From Bremerella cremea (lineage in GTDB: Bacteria > Planctomycetota > Planctomycetia > Pirellulales > Pirellulaceae): a stretch of DNA of 64,000 nt. Location: contig NZ_QPEX01000024.1 of assembly GCF_003335505.1 (NCBI RefSeq), positions 62,001 through 126,000 on the forward strand, read 5' to 3'. The notes under the pieces were generated by a model. The model was not told where the DNA came from. It did no database searches and was given only the letters and a program-made list of their open reading frames with translations. Each line of letters begins with the position of its first letter. Within the stretch, counting starts at the first letter, position 1. This document shows, one piece after another, positions 44,843 through 54,454 of this stretch. The position numbers and the translations under genes are program-made.

Positions 44843-46509
44843 ATCGACGTCGTCCAACACGACAATCGGTCGAGATGTCGCTCTTCCCGTTTCTGGCCGT
44901 GCTGATCTGTACCATGGGAGCACTTATCGTGCTGTTCGTGGTGATGGTTCTGCAAGCACGGACAGACGCGGTCGCGGTCGAGCTGCCAGCACTTTCGGTG
45001 CCTGCTCCGCCCGAACCCGAGCCACAGATCGAATCCCCTGCTCTGGAGCCGCAAGTCGACTATTCGGAGCAGCTGGCCAAACTGGAAGCCTTGCGTGAGC
45101 AACGCTTGGCCCAACTCCAAGAGACGCGCCTGCAGCTCTCGGGCTTGGAAGATCACAGTCATCGCTTGACCGAGCAGATCAAAAAACTACGCGCCGACAT
45201 TGCCGTCCTGGAAGGGGAAACGACCAATGTTACCGGTAGTGCGGACGATTTCGAAACGCAGAAGCAAAAACTACGGCAGCAAATCGCCGAGGCAGAAGCA
45301 GAACTTGCCAAAGTCCGTGAAGAAGCCGAGAAACGCAAGCCTGCGTATGCGTTGGTTCCCTACGAAGGACGTAGCGGCACCCGGCGGCAGCCGATTTACA
45401 TCGAATGCACGGCCGACCGAGTGATTATTCAACCGGAAGGAATTGGTCTTACCGGCAACGATTTCCAACCTCCGCTTGGTCCTGGCAACCCTTTGGCGGC
45501 GGCACTCCGAACGATTCGCGAATATCGGGAAGGCCAAGGGATCGGCAATCAAGGAAGCCCCTATCCTCTGCTCATCGTTCGCCCGAATGGAGCGGAGTCG
45601 TACTCGGCTGCTCGCGATGCGCTGGATGGCTGGGACGATGAATTCGGCTACGAACTAGTTGATGAAGAAACCGAGCTGGCCTACCCACCCGCCGACCGTT
45701 TCTTAGCCAAACGCTTGGTGGAAACCGTGGAACTAGCCCGCCGCAGGAAGTTTGCCATCATGATGGCTGCCCCGAAGAAATATGGCCGGATTGAAGATCA
45801 ATACCTGGTCGCCACTCGCAACGGTGGCTTTCAAGCGGTTGGCGGTGGTGGCAAAGACGAAAGCTTCTTGGAAAACCGATTCATCCATGGCAACGGCAAA
45901 AGTGCCTTTGGAGAGAAGCTGGGGGGCTCTGGCTTAAACGGTGGGGGAGAAGCATTCAACGCGCCAGAAGATTCGAACATGCAACCGAGGGAACAGCAAG
46001 GACAGCAGGGGTTTTACCCTCAGAACGCCCCTGCAGCAGCACAGAACAACAATAGCAACGGGCAAGAAGGGTCTCCGTACGAACGTCAAGGAGCAACACC
46101 TGATGGTGCCCAAAATGGCAACTCCGGTACCACCGGCAACCGACCTTCCATGGGACAGCCCATGGCCGCGAAGCGTGGCAGCAACTGGGCCTTACCCAAT
46201 GCGACACCGCGCAGCACAGCCATCACGCGTCCCGTTCATTTGGTTTGCAGTGGCGAGCAAATGACCTTGGTCCAGGAACGAGGCGTCTTGGGGCCCGCTG
46301 AAACGGTCCCAGTCGACGGAGACATGGAAGCCGCTGCCGATAAACTAGTTCGCTTGATTCATACCCGTATCGATAGCTGGGGTATCGCTGGCCGCAACTT
46401 CTATTGGAAGCCGGTCTTAGAGGTCACCGTCGAACCAGGCGGCGACGCGGTGGTCCGCCAGTTGGAAACTCTGTTCTATGGTTCGGGAATCGAGGTAAAA
46501 CGCAAGTGA
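44839..46509 (+). CDS. ExbD/TolR-like protein with coiled coil and glycine/asparagine-rich linker
   Basis: 556 aa from GTG 44839 (GTGA overlap with upstream stop). The N-terminus has 'SLFPFLAVLICTMGALIVLF', the single membrane helix of ExbD-type proteins, though without a clear membrane-embedded Asp. A coiled coil follows (about 75-170: 'LAKLEALREQRLAQLQET', 'QIAEAEAELAKVREEAEK'), then an alpha/beta domain ('PIYIECTADRVIIQPEGI'), a low-complexity Gly/Asn/Gln linker, and a C-terminal ExbD-like domain ('FYWKPVLEVTVEPGGDAV'). Much longer than ordinary ExbD (about 140 aa). Role inferred from the operon. Confidence 0.78.
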   Translation: MNRRRPTRQSVEMSLFPFLAVLICTMGALIVLFVVMVLQARTDAVAVELPALSVPAPPEPEPQIESPALEPQVDYSEQLAKLEALREQRLAQLQETRLQLSGLEDHSHRLTEQIKKLRADIAVLEGETTNVTGSADDFETQKQKLRQQIAEAEAELAKVREEAEKRKPAYALVPYEGRSGTRRQPIYIECTADRVIIQPEGIGLTGNDFQPPLGPGNPLAAALRTIREYREGQGIGNQGSPYPLLIVRPNGAESYSAARDALDGWDDEFGYELVDEETELAYPPADRFLAKRLVETVELARRRKFAIMMAAPKKYGRIEDQYLVATRNGGFQAVGGGGKDESFLENRFIHGNGKSAFGEKLGGSGLNGGGEAFNAPEDSNMQPREQQGQQGFYPQNAPAAAQNNNSNGQEGSPYERQGATPDGAQNGNSGTTGNRPSMGQPMAAKRGSNWALPNATPRSTAITRPVHLVCSGEQMTLVQERGVLGPAETVPVDGDMEAAADKLVRLIHTRIDSWGIAGRNFYWKPVLEVTVEPGGDAVVRQLETLFYGSGIEVKRK

Positions 46510-47579
46510 GACGCCCGGCCAGAAAAGCAAACGGCGATCAAAACGCCCCCTCGCTCGATTCGTTTCTCGACGTGGTAACCAACCTCGTGGGGATCTTGAT
46601 TATTTTGATCATGGTGGTTGGCATCACGACACGTGACGCGTTATTCGACGCGGCAACCACCAGTTCGGAAAGCGCCAAACCACCGGCTCTTTCGATTCCT
46701 GCTCCAGAAGAAGCGGCGGTTCCTCAAACGCCCCCGACCCCCAAGGGACCAACGCTCGCGGAACTCAACAACTTGGCCGATGATGTCGCGAACATTCAGC
46801 GCGAAATCTTGCAAACCCAGCAACAAGCCAAGCTCGCCTTCGAAGAACGGAATCAGCTACAGCTTTTCCTCACCTCGGCAGAAACCACGCTCAACGAAAA
46901 GCAAAACGAACTCGAAACCGACAAACAACAAGCGGTAGCCCAGCAGCGAGAGTTGCTAGAAACCTCTCGCCAGTTGGATACGCTTTACGATCAAATCGAA
47001 GGGATTAGCAAATATCGCCCTGAAGTTAAAGAGCTGGCCCATTACCCAACCCCGCTCGCGAAAACCGTTTTCGGCAAGGAAGAGCACTTCCGCCTGAAGA
47101 ATGGTCGTATCTCGTACGTTCCGATGGATCGCCTGGTCGAAGGCATGAAGAACGACGCCAGCAGCCATCTGGGCCGGGCGAAACGGGACGGCACAGCCAC
47201 GTCTCGCATTGGTCCCATGAATGGGTACGTCATGGAATACACGCTCATCAGCCGGGCCTACCAAATGGAAACTTCGATGGGTACAGCCACTCGGGGTGGT
47301 GTTGAACTGAAGCAGTTCATTTTGGTTCCCGAGTCGGACCTCCTCGGCGAACCGGTCGAGGACGCGCTCAAACCGGGCTCGCGCTTTCGCGATATCATCG
47401 CGTCGCTCGATCCGGCCCGAACGACTATCACGATCTGGACCTACCCGGACAGTTATCATCAATTTCGCAGCGTTAGAGACGACCTATACCAAATCGGCTT
47501 TACCACGGCTGCTCGTCCCTTACCAACAGACTATCCCATTGGTGGTAGCCCGCAAGGGGAACGGTCGTCGTCGCAATAG
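46506..47579 (+). CDS. Second ExbD/TolR-like protein with coiled coil
   Basis: 357 aa from GTG 46506, overlapping the previous stop (GTGA). 'SLDSFLDVVTNLVGILIILI' near the start is a good ExbD helix: the Asp in 'FLDVVTNLVG' is where ExbD/TolR have their proton-binding Asp. A coiled coil near 95-165 ('AELNNLADDVANIQREI', 'QAVAQQRELLETSRQLD') leads to an exported domain with 'YVPMDRLVEGMKNDASSH' and 'RFRDIIASLDPARTTITIW'. Third gene of the channel operon; probably the proton-responsive partner. Confidence 0.8.
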   Translation: MRRPARKANGDQNAPSLDSFLDVVTNLVGILIILIMVVGITTRDALFDAATTSSESAKPPALSIPAPEEAAVPQTPPTPKGPTLAELNNLADDVANIQREILQTQQQAKLAFEERNQLQLFLTSAETTLNEKQNELETDKQQAVAQQRELLETSRQLDTLYDQIEGISKYRPEVKELAHYPTPLAKTVFGKEEHFRLKNGRISYVPMDRLVEGMKNDASSHLGRAKRDGTATSRIGPMNGYVMEYTLISRAYQMETSMGTATRGGVELKQFILVPESDLLGEPVEDALKPGSRFRDIIASLDPARTTITIWTYPDSYHQFRSVRDDLYQIGFTTAARPLPTDYPIGGSPQGERSSSQ

Positions 47580-47632
47580 GGCCGATACTTTACAATGGGG
47601 ATTTATTTCGCGACGCTATCCCCTGTGCCTCT

Positions 47633-48985
47633 ATGAATCCGACCGTCCAACAGCTAACCGACTGGGACAAACGCTACGTGTGGCATGCCTTCACGCAAAT
47701 GGCCTGCTACGAACCTCTGATCATCGAGTCGGCAGAAGGGTGCGAACTGATCGACATCGAAGGACGCCTCCTCCTGGATGGTGTCAGCAGTATGTGGTGT
47801 AACGTACATGGCCACTGCCATCCCGCGATCAACGCGGCAATCACAGAGCAATTAAACAACGTCGCTCACGTAACGAACCTTGGTTGTTCAAATAGCACCG
47901 CGATTCGCTTAGCCAAGCGACTAGCGGACCTCACCCCGGGCGATCTCAATCACAGCTTCTTCTGCAGCGATGGCGCTTCGGCCTTGGAAGTCGCTCTTAA
48001 GCTTGCCTTTCAATATTGGCACCAGTGCGATAGCCCGCAGCCAAAGAAGACAAGCTACATCGGCTTCGAGGACGCTTATCATGGCGACACCATCGGCACG
48101 ATCAGTGTGGGTGGCATCGACCAGTTCAATGCCGTGTTCAAACCGCTGATGTTTCCCGTTAAACGGCTGCCGATCCCTGACCGCCGCGTTCCTGCGGAAG
48201 CCTCCGCTTGTGCTCATCACCTCCGCCTTCTCGAAGAAACACTCCAACAGCATCACGAGACCATCGCGGCCGTCGTCATCGAACCGCTCGTCTTGGGAGC
48301 TGCTGGGATGATCGTTCAGCCAGCTGGTTATTTGAAAGGGGTGCGGGAACTTACCCAAAAATACAACGTCCTCATGATCGCGGATGAAGTTGCCGTAGGA
48401 CTAGGCCGCACCGGCAAGATGTTTGCCTGCGAACACGAGGAAGTGATCCCAGACATTCTCTGCCTAGGCAAAGGGCTTAGCGGAGGCTACCTCCCCATGA
48501 GTGCAGCCATCGCCACCACCGAAATTTGGAACGCTTACCTAGGTGATTTTGGCGAAGCCAAGCAGCTCTGCCACGGGCACACCTTCGGCGGCAACCCTTT
48601 GGGCGCGGCCGCCTCGTTAGCGACATTAGACCTATTCGAAACCGAACAAACCCTAGCTCAATTACCAGCCAAGATATCTCGAATTTCCGAGCATCTGACC
48701 AAGCTAAAAGAACATCCTCACGTAGGTGATGTCCGCCAGTGTGGGATGATTGCTGCTGTGGAATTGGTGCGAGACAAAGCCAGCGGCGAACACTTTCTCT
48801 GGACCGATCGCCATGGCCATCAGGTTTGTCAGTTCGCACTTAACCATGGCGTTTGGATTCGTCCACTGGGCGATGTGCTGGTAATTATGCCCCCGCTGTC
48901 GGTTTCGCTTGATCAAATCGACAAGCTGTGCGAGGTTATCGCGGCGGGAATTCACCACGTGACGCAAGCGAAGGATCTCACTTAA
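47633..48985 (+). CDS. bioA: Adenosylmethionine-8-amino-7-oxononanoate aminotransferase
   Basis: Biotin synthesis: makes DAPA from KAPA with SAM as amino donor. 450 aa, full length. Signatures: 'DKRYVWHAFTQM' at the start, 'SSMWCNVHGHCHP', 'FCSDGASALEVALKLAFQYW', 'YHGDTIGTISVGG' and PLP Lys280 in 'ILCLGKGLSGGYLPMSA'. Its stop overlaps the next start (TAATG). Confidence 0.96.
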   Translation: MNPTVQQLTDWDKRYVWHAFTQMACYEPLIIESAEGCELIDIEGRLLLDGVSSMWCNVHGHCHPAINAAITEQLNNVAHVTNLGCSNSTAIRLAKRLADLTPGDLNHSFFCSDGASALEVALKLAFQYWHQCDSPQPKKTSYIGFEDAYHGDTIGTISVGGIDQFNAVFKPLMFPVKRLPIPDRRVPAEASACAHHLRLLEETLQQHHETIAAVVIEPLVLGAAGMIVQPAGYLKGVRELTQKYNVLMIADEVAVGLGRTGKMFACEHEEVIPDILCLGKGLSGGYLPMSAAIATTEIWNAYLGDFGEAKQLCHGHTFGGNPLGAAASLATLDLFETEQTLAQLPAKISRISEHLTKLKEHPHVGDVRQCGMIAAVELVRDKASGEHFLWTDRHGHQVCQFALNHGVWIRPLGDVLVIMPPLSVSLDQIDKLCEVIAAGIHHVTQAKDLT

Positions 48986-49707
48986 TGCGTGACTATCGCT
49001 ACCTCTTGATTCAGATTCGCGATGCCGACGACCCAATTCGCGAGCAAGAGATCGCCTGCTTTGCGGCTGCTCTCGATTGCCCCACCGCTTCGCTGCAAGT
49101 GTTCGATCTGTTAACGACCGAGCTTACTTCCTCTCATTTGGAGGCCTGCGATATGGTCGTCATCGGCGGCTCAGGCCGATACAGCGTGACCAGCGAAGCC
49201 CCTTGGCTACACACCGCTTTGGCAAGCTTGCGGTTTCTGCTTTCCAGCGGCAAACCAACGTTTGCCTCGTGCTGGGGTTTTCAAGTATTAGCAAGAGCAG
49301 CCGGCGGCAAAGTTGTGCACGACTTGGAACATGCAGAGCTCGGCACCCACCGAGTCTTCCTAACCGACGCGGGAAAGGAAGACCCACTCTTTTCTCAGCT
49401 ACCCGAGTCGTTTCTGGCCTACATGGGCCACGAGGACCGCGTTGTCGAACTTCCCCCCGGCACAACCCTGCTCGCCACGAATTCGCAAGTGGCCCAGCAG
49501 GCATTTCGCTTTAACGATCTGCCCATCTATTGCACGCAGTTCCATCCTGAGTTAACTCTGTCGACATTGCACGAGCGGATCGAAGCGTATCCCGAATACT
49601 GCGAACGGATTGCCCGAATTCCGTTCGACGTTTTCCGCCGCCAATGCGAAGCCGCCCCAGAAAGTGAATCGATTTTGCGCCGATTCACGAGGCTACTCCT
49701 ATCTTAG
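48985..49707 (+). CDS. Class I glutamine amidotransferase-like protein
   Basis: 240 aa from ATG 48985, overlapping the bioA stop. GATase1 fold: catalytic Cys in 'TFASCWGFQVLARAAGG', His-Glu in 'YCTQFHPELT'. 'DMVVIGGSGRYSVT' near the start and 'FLAYMGHEDRVVELPPG' match the GuaA-like, stand-alone group used as amidases or gamma-glutamyl hydrolases. Specific substrate unknown. Coupled to bioA, though no direct biotin role is known. Confidence 0.87.
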   Translation: MRDYRYLLIQIRDADDPIREQEIACFAAALDCPTASLQVFDLLTTELTSSHLEACDMVVIGGSGRYSVTSEAPWLHTALASLRFLLSSGKPTFASCWGFQVLARAAGGKVVHDLEHAELGTHRVFLTDAGKEDPLFSQLPESFLAYMGHEDRVVELPPGTTLLATNSQVAQQAFRFNDLPIYCTQFHPELTLSTLHERIEAYPEYCERIARIPFDVFRRQCEAAPESESILRRFTRLLLS

Positions 49708-49898
49708 GGAATCATCTCCCACCCGGTTTATTCCGCACAATCGAGAGATCTGATGCAATTGTACTGTGGAATGATGCATCATCGACTGACAAAGGCATCT
49801 ACGTTTCTGGGTTAACCTACGCTTGATCTCAGACGTTGGCGTAGCAAAAGGTGCGCTAATACTGAACGTTCAAACGAACTCAGGGGCAACCAGTTTCG

Positions 49899-50585
49899 AT
49901 GGAAAGCAGCTTTCACATCCGGGAAGGCAGTTTGAATAACAACCAGCCTTTTGCGTTGTACCGACTATTTTTGCCGGTAATGATCGCGGTCTGGATTGGA
50001 TTGATTGGAATTGGTTTCATTACCTTGTTGGCCTACCAAAACACATCCGGTCAAGCCACCGATTCTCAGCTGGCTTGGCCCAACTCGACCTATATTCATC
50101 GCGACTCGAAACGTTGCAATTTATTACTGTTTCTCCATCCACGATGTACTTGTTCGCTGGCGACCTTAAAGGAGCTCGCACGGCTGCAAACACATTGCCA
50201 AGACAAGCTGGCCATTCAGATTGTCTTGTTTCAACCTTCCCATGCGGATCATGACTGGCTTGATTCGCAAACTGTCGATTTGGCGAATCAAATTCCCAAG
50301 ACATACACAATTATCGATAAAGACGGAGTCGAGGCAACACGCTTTGGAGCAACCACTTCAGGTCAAGTCATTTTGTTCGCCCCCAATGGCAAGCGCGTCT
50401 TCAGTGGAGGCATTACCCCTTCTCGTGCCCATGAAGGAGATAACCTGGGCAGCCAAGCGATCGAAGCGTACGTTTGCCGTGGAGACCTCTCCGTCGATCA
50501 AACAAAAGTCTTTGGCTGCCCTCTGCTTGGCCCCGGAGAGAGGTCGTATCCCGAGCCGAGGACTCTAAATGATCGCGCTGAGTGA
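49899..50585 (+). CDS. RedB-like thioredoxin-fold membrane protein
   Basis: 228 aa. One membrane helix near residues 27-48 ('[20 protein letters not shown]') and a periplasmic thioredoxin-like domain with the CxC site '[17 protein letters not shown]' and '[20 protein letters not shown]'. This resembles RedB proteins that accompany sensor kinases. The last 17 bases overlap the histidine kinase gene, so the two are co-translated; it may act in redox sensing. Confidence 0.8.
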   Translation: MESSFHIREGSLNNNQPFALYRLFLPVMIAVWIGLIGIGFITLLAYQNTSGQATDSQLAWPNSTYIHRDSKRCNLLLFLHPRCTCSLATLKELARLQTHCQDKLAIQIVLFQPSHADHDWLDSQTVDLANQIPKTYTIIDKDGVEATRFGATTSGQVILFAPNGKRVFSGGITPSRAHEGDNLGSQAIEAYVCRGDLSVDQTKVFGCPLLGPGERSYPEPRTLNDRAE

Positions 50586-52521
50586 AAACCGCCCGATCAA
50601 CGATCGAGCACGGGAACTATTAGAAGAGCATCGTACAGCGATCTATCGGCGGACAGATCGTATGTTCGCTTGGCTGATGCTCTTTCAATGGGTTGCCGGC
50701 CTGATCATCACGCTCTGGATTTCGCCACACACCTGGGAGGGAGAAGAGAGTTATGTCCACCCTCATGTTTGGACGGCTCTATTTTTAGGTGGCTTGATCT
50801 GCAGTTTGCCGATCATGCTGGCCTGGATTGCTCCAGGGAAAGCTGTCACGCGTTATACGATTGCCGTGGGACAAGCCCTAGCCTCGTCACTGCTCATTCA
50901 CTTAATGGGCGGACGCATAGAGTCGCATTTTCACGTATTTGGCTCGCTGGCTTTCCTGGCCTTCTATCGTGATTGGTCTGTGTTGGTCGTTGCTTCGCTG
51001 GTTATTGCCGCTGATCACTTCTTCCGTGGACTGGTCTGGCCGGAATCGATCTATGGTGTTTCGATTTACGGTTGGCAGCGATCCTTAGAACACACCACTT
51101 GGGTGGTATTCGAGGACATTTTCCTCCTTTACACCATCATGCAAAGCTGCCGCGAGATGACGGTGATCGCCAATCGTCGTGCCGAAATGGAACGGATGCA
51201 AATCCAAGTCGAACGCGAGGTGACCGAGCGAACTCGTGAGATCGAACTGCAACGTCTCGTCCTGGAAGAATCGCACCAACGCCTGCAGCGTCAAACGGAC
51301 GAACTGCGTCTCGCGATCGAAGCTGCTGAAGGAGCCAACCGAGCCAAGAGTGCATTCCTTGCCAACATGAGCCACGAAATCCGTACGCCTCTTACCGCCA
51401 TCCTTGGTTTCGCCGATTTACTCCTTGAAACAGGAGATATCGGCAAAGCACCGATAGAGCGCGTGGAAGCGATTGATACAATCCGCCGAAACGGAGCGCA
51501 CCTGGTTTCGCTCATCAACGATCTGCTTGACCTCTCGAAGATTGAAGCGGGGAAATTTCAGGTCGAGCATCTACCCTGTTCACTTCATCGTCTGATTGCC
51601 GACCTGGGCCAACTGATGCACGTTCGCCTGGAAGAAAAGAAGCTGACCTTCTCGGTCGATTATCTTGGCCCCATACCCGCGATGATTCAAACCGATCCCA
51701 CTCGGTTACGGCAGGTATTGATGAACCTGTTGAGTAATTCCATCAAGTTCACTACTCCCAAGGGCAAAATCAAAGCTCTGGTTAGCCTGGTCGGTCGCGG
51801 CAACGATTGTAAAGTTCAGATCGATCTCTCGGATACCGGTATTGGCATTTCCGACGAGATGCGTGAAAAACTCTTCCAGCCGTTTACCCAAGGAGATGGT
51901 TCGATGTCACGCAGGTTCGGTGGAACCGGCTTGGGGCTGACGATCAGCAAACAATTCGCCCATTTACTAGGAGGCGATCTGGTCATTCTCGATACCTCGC
52001 CACGCGGTACGACCTTTCGCTTGACCATCGATCCTGGCCCACTACAAAACGCGAAGCTAGAACAACCAGACAAATTAATCGAGCAGCAGCGTCAGCCGCC
52101 GCGCAAGCTTGCCGAGTTGAAAGACGTGTTAGCTAACTTGCATATTCTGTTGGTTGAGGATGGGCCCGACAACCAACGGCTGATTTCCTTCCTGCTTAAG
52201 AAGGCAGGTGCTACCATCGAAATCGCCGAAAATGGGTTACTTGGCTACGAAGCGGCTACCCATGCCTCACACGTCGGCCAGCCATTCGATGTCATCTTAA
52301 TGGACATGCAAATGCCGATCATGGATGGTTACGCTGCGGTAACGAAACTTCGTGCCGAGGGGTACTCCGGCCCCATAATTGCCCTAACTGCCCATGCCAT
52401 GGCAGAAGATCGCAACCGCTGTATTGAAGTGGGATGTACCGACTACACCACCAAGCCCGTCGATCGAGAAAAGCTAATCGATCTAATTCGCTTCCACACC
52501 CATACGCCTTCGGTCTCTTGA
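50569..52521 (+). CDS. Hybrid sensor histidine kinase / response regulator
   Basis: 650 aa. Several membrane helices in the first 195 residues with the striking '[20 protein letters not shown]' and '[14 protein letters not shown]', a His-rich membrane sensor. A coiled linker leads to HisKA with phospho-acceptor His269 ('[16 protein letters not shown]'), an HATPase domain ('[11 protein letters not shown]', 'DTGIGISDE', '[11 protein letters not shown]'), and a receiver with Asp579 ('[14 protein letters not shown]') and Lys629. No output domain, so it needs an external partner. The overlap with the RedB-like gene suggests a shared signal. Confidence 0.94.
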   Translation: MIALSENRPINDRARELLEEHRTAIYRRTDRMFAWLMLFQWVAGLIITLWISPHTWEGEESYVHPHVWTALFLGGLICSLPIMLAWIAPGKAVTRYTIAVGQALASSLLIHLMGGRIESHFHVFGSLAFLAFYRDWSVLVVASLVIAADHFFRGLVWPESIYGVSIYGWQRSLEHTTWVVFEDIFLLYTIMQSCREMTVIANRRAEMERMQIQVEREVTERTREIELQRLVLEESHQRLQRQTDELRLAIEAAEGANRAKSAFLANMSHEIRTPLTAILGFADLLLETGDIGKAPIERVEAIDTIRRNGAHLVSLINDLLDLSKIEAGKFQVEHLPCSLHRLIADLGQLMHVRLEEKKLTFSVDYLGPIPAMIQTDPTRLRQVLMNLLSNSIKFTTPKGKIKALVSLVGRGNDCKVQIDLSDTGIGISDEMREKLFQPFTQGDGSMSRRFGGTGLGLTISKQFAHLLGGDLVILDTSPRGTTFRLTIDPGPLQNAKLEQPDKLIEQQRQPPRKLAELKDVLANLHILLVEDGPDNQRLISFLLKKAGATIEIAENGLLGYEAATHASHVGQPFDVILMDMQMPIMDGYAAVTKLRAEGYSGPIIALTAHAMAEDRNRCIEVGCTDYTTKPVDREKLIDLIRFHTHTPSVS

Positions 52522-52540
52522 TCGCTGCATCGGTTATTCG

Positions 52541-54001
52541 CTACGAGACCGGCTTCTTGCGTCCTAAGAAGTAAGCCACCGGCAAACCAGCCGCAATCGT
52601 CAGCAGGCTTAAAAAAGTTGTGGGCAACTTGGGCGAATCGGCCTGTAAGCCCTCGATATCTTGCATGACGCCGGTACTTAAAATCCAGATCATGAGGGCC
52701 AGGTAGAGCAGTGGCGGCAAGGGATAAAACGGCATCCGAAAAGGATGCGGCAAGTCTTTTCGCGCTCTCAGCGGAAAGATACTAGCCACCACCAGTCCAG
52801 AGATCACCGCCAAACCGATGGCGGTGTAGTTTAAGATGCTGAGAAATGGCCCGGACCAAGCCAGCCCTATCGCGATAACACCTTGAACGATAATCGCCGC
52901 GACTGGGGTTTCTCGCTCGCTATGCAAATTCGCGGCGAAGCGAGGAAACGCTCCATCGTGCGCCATTGCGAAAGCAATCCGTGGGCCGGAAAGCATGTAG
53001 GCACTCACCGATGCCAACATACCTACTCCCAACAAAAGCGATACCGCGCCACCCACTTCGCGGCCAAACAGTTGTTCAGCCGCTAATTGCGCAACCGGTG
53101 TTACTTCGTCGTACGACAACTCGGTCATCATCCGTGGATTCAGGGCATACACATACGTCAGGTTCACCAGCAGATACAAAATAACTACCGTCGCACAGCC
53201 GGCAATCAAACTTTTGGGTAACAGCTTTTCTGGTTCGCGCACCTCGCCGGCAACATACGCCGCCGCATTCCAACCGGTGTACGCATAGCTGACATAAATT
53301 AACCCAACTCCCAGCGTGAAAAACTCACTCGAACTAGGCACATGGCTTTGCGCAAAGTGCGTCCAATCACCTTGGCCGAAGCTAAGCCCTAAGACGACCA
53401 AGCCAGTCAGCAGCGAGATTTTGAGCAACGTCGACGCGACCTGCATGCCAGAACTCTCGCGATGTCCCAGGGCATGTACGATCATCAGAAAGAGAATAAA
53501 CAGCGTAGCCACAAGCGGCTCGATGTATTCTATTGGTAGTTCCCAATTCGCTCGTTGCAGCCACGGCATGACCGGAATCAACAAGTAGTTGGCCGCGAGC
53601 CTTCCCACAACCGCAGTCGGGGCAGCGAAGCCGAGAACGAACGTCGCCCAGCCCACCACAATGCCAGCCTCTCGCCCAAATGCCTCGCGGACAAACAGAT
53701 AGTCGCTGCCCGCTTTGGGAAGCCTTGTTGCCAGTTCAGCAATCGTGACCGTGCCACATAAAGCGAGAATGCCACCGAGCGTCCAAATCGCCATGAGCCC
53801 AGCCGGATTGGCCGTATCTTTCAGCGTGAAACCGGACGAGGTCAGAATCCCCGCCCCTACCATACTGGCGACTACGAGAAAATAAGCCGACCAGAAACCA
53901 AATTTTCGCGGCTGCTTTGCGGTTGGGAGAACCTCAGCCTCCGAGAGATTGTTGGGCGCGGCGTTGTCTTCTTCAGGTGATTCAAATGGATTATGCGTCA
54001 T
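52541..54001 (-). CDS. APC-family amino acid permease
   Basis: 486 aa from ATG 54001, chosen because it starts with 'THNPFESPEEDNA', a phylum-typical N-terminus; upstream starts at 54028 and 54052 are possible and none has a good ribosome site. Twelve membrane helices. 'MVGAGILTSSGFTLKDTANP' (helix 1) carries the substrate-binding Gly-rich turn. The LAT/YhdG-like group carries amino acids by exchange or proton symport; substrate unknown. Confidence 0.9.
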   Translation of the reverse strand: MTHNPFESPEEDNAAPNNLSEAEVLPTAKQPRKFGFWSAYFLVVASMVGAGILTSSGFTLKDTANPAGLMAIWTLGGILALCGTVTIAELATRLPKAGSDYLFVREAFGREAGIVVGWATFVLGFAAPTAVVGRLAANYLLIPVMPWLQRANWELPIEYIEPLVATLFILFLMIVHALGHRESSGMQVASTLLKISLLTGLVVLGLSFGQGDWTHFAQSHVPSSSEFFTLGVGLIYVSYAYTGWNAAAYVAGEVREPEKLLPKSLIAGCATVVILYLLVNLTYVYALNPRMMTELSYDEVTPVAQLAAEQLFGREVGGAVSLLLGVGMLASVSAYMLSGPRIAFAMAHDGAFPRFAANLHSERETPVAAIIVQGVIAIGLAWSGPFLSILNYTAIGLAVISGLVVASIFPLRARKDLPHPFRMPFYPLPPLLYLALMIWILSTGVMQDIEGLQADSPKLPTTFLSLLTIAAGLPVAYFLGRKKPVS

Positions 54002-54056
54002 CGGATAAAACGAGTTGCTCCTCAGCATATCGTGACGCACGCTGGTGAGCACTCGC

Positions 54057-54344
54057 TTACCACTTGATCGTGACGCCGTCGTCGACTTTCAATCCTAGAA
54101 ACTTGGCAGCACTATCCCCAATCAAAGACAGCTCTAAAAAACCACTCTTGCCCAAGATCGCGACATAAGTCATCTCAGGCTGCTCATGGTCGGCAGGATA
54201 AATGCCCAGCGTCGTATGTCCCCCACATTCAATCGAAGTCCGATCGTCTCTCGGAATATCTTCTAGCCGGGCATGATCCAAATCGGTAATAGCATCGCCC
54301 GAATCGGATATCGAAACAACTTTTCCGGAGATGCGACTCGGCAC
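54057..54344 (-). CDS. Stand-alone homologue of the DUF62 C-terminal domain
   Basis: 95 aa. It reads like the C-terminal beta-barrel of SAM hydrolases: 'GKVVSISDSGDAITDLDH' (compare 'GQFVYVDSFGNGVTNIF' of the next gene) and 'VAILGKSGFLELSLIGDS', 'AAKFLGLKVDDGVTIKW' (compare 'VALFGSSGQLEISIAQGDAA'). It lies 110 bases downstream of the full-length homologue on the same strand. It lacks the catalytic domain; perhaps a regulator or binding protein. Confidence 0.72.
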   Translation of the reverse strand: MPSRISGKVVSISDSGDAITDLDHARLEDIPRDDRTSIECGGHTTLGIYPADHEQPEMTYVAILGKSGFLELSLIGDSAAKFLGLKVDDGVTIKW

Positions 54345-54454
54345 GTTGACTTATTCCTAATGCGGGGAGGAGGAGGAATGTTGGGAGCGATTCTATCCAC
54401 CTTTGCGCAGTTCGCCAAGCATCTTGTGGGGTTTAAGGGGGGATAACTTCCCAA

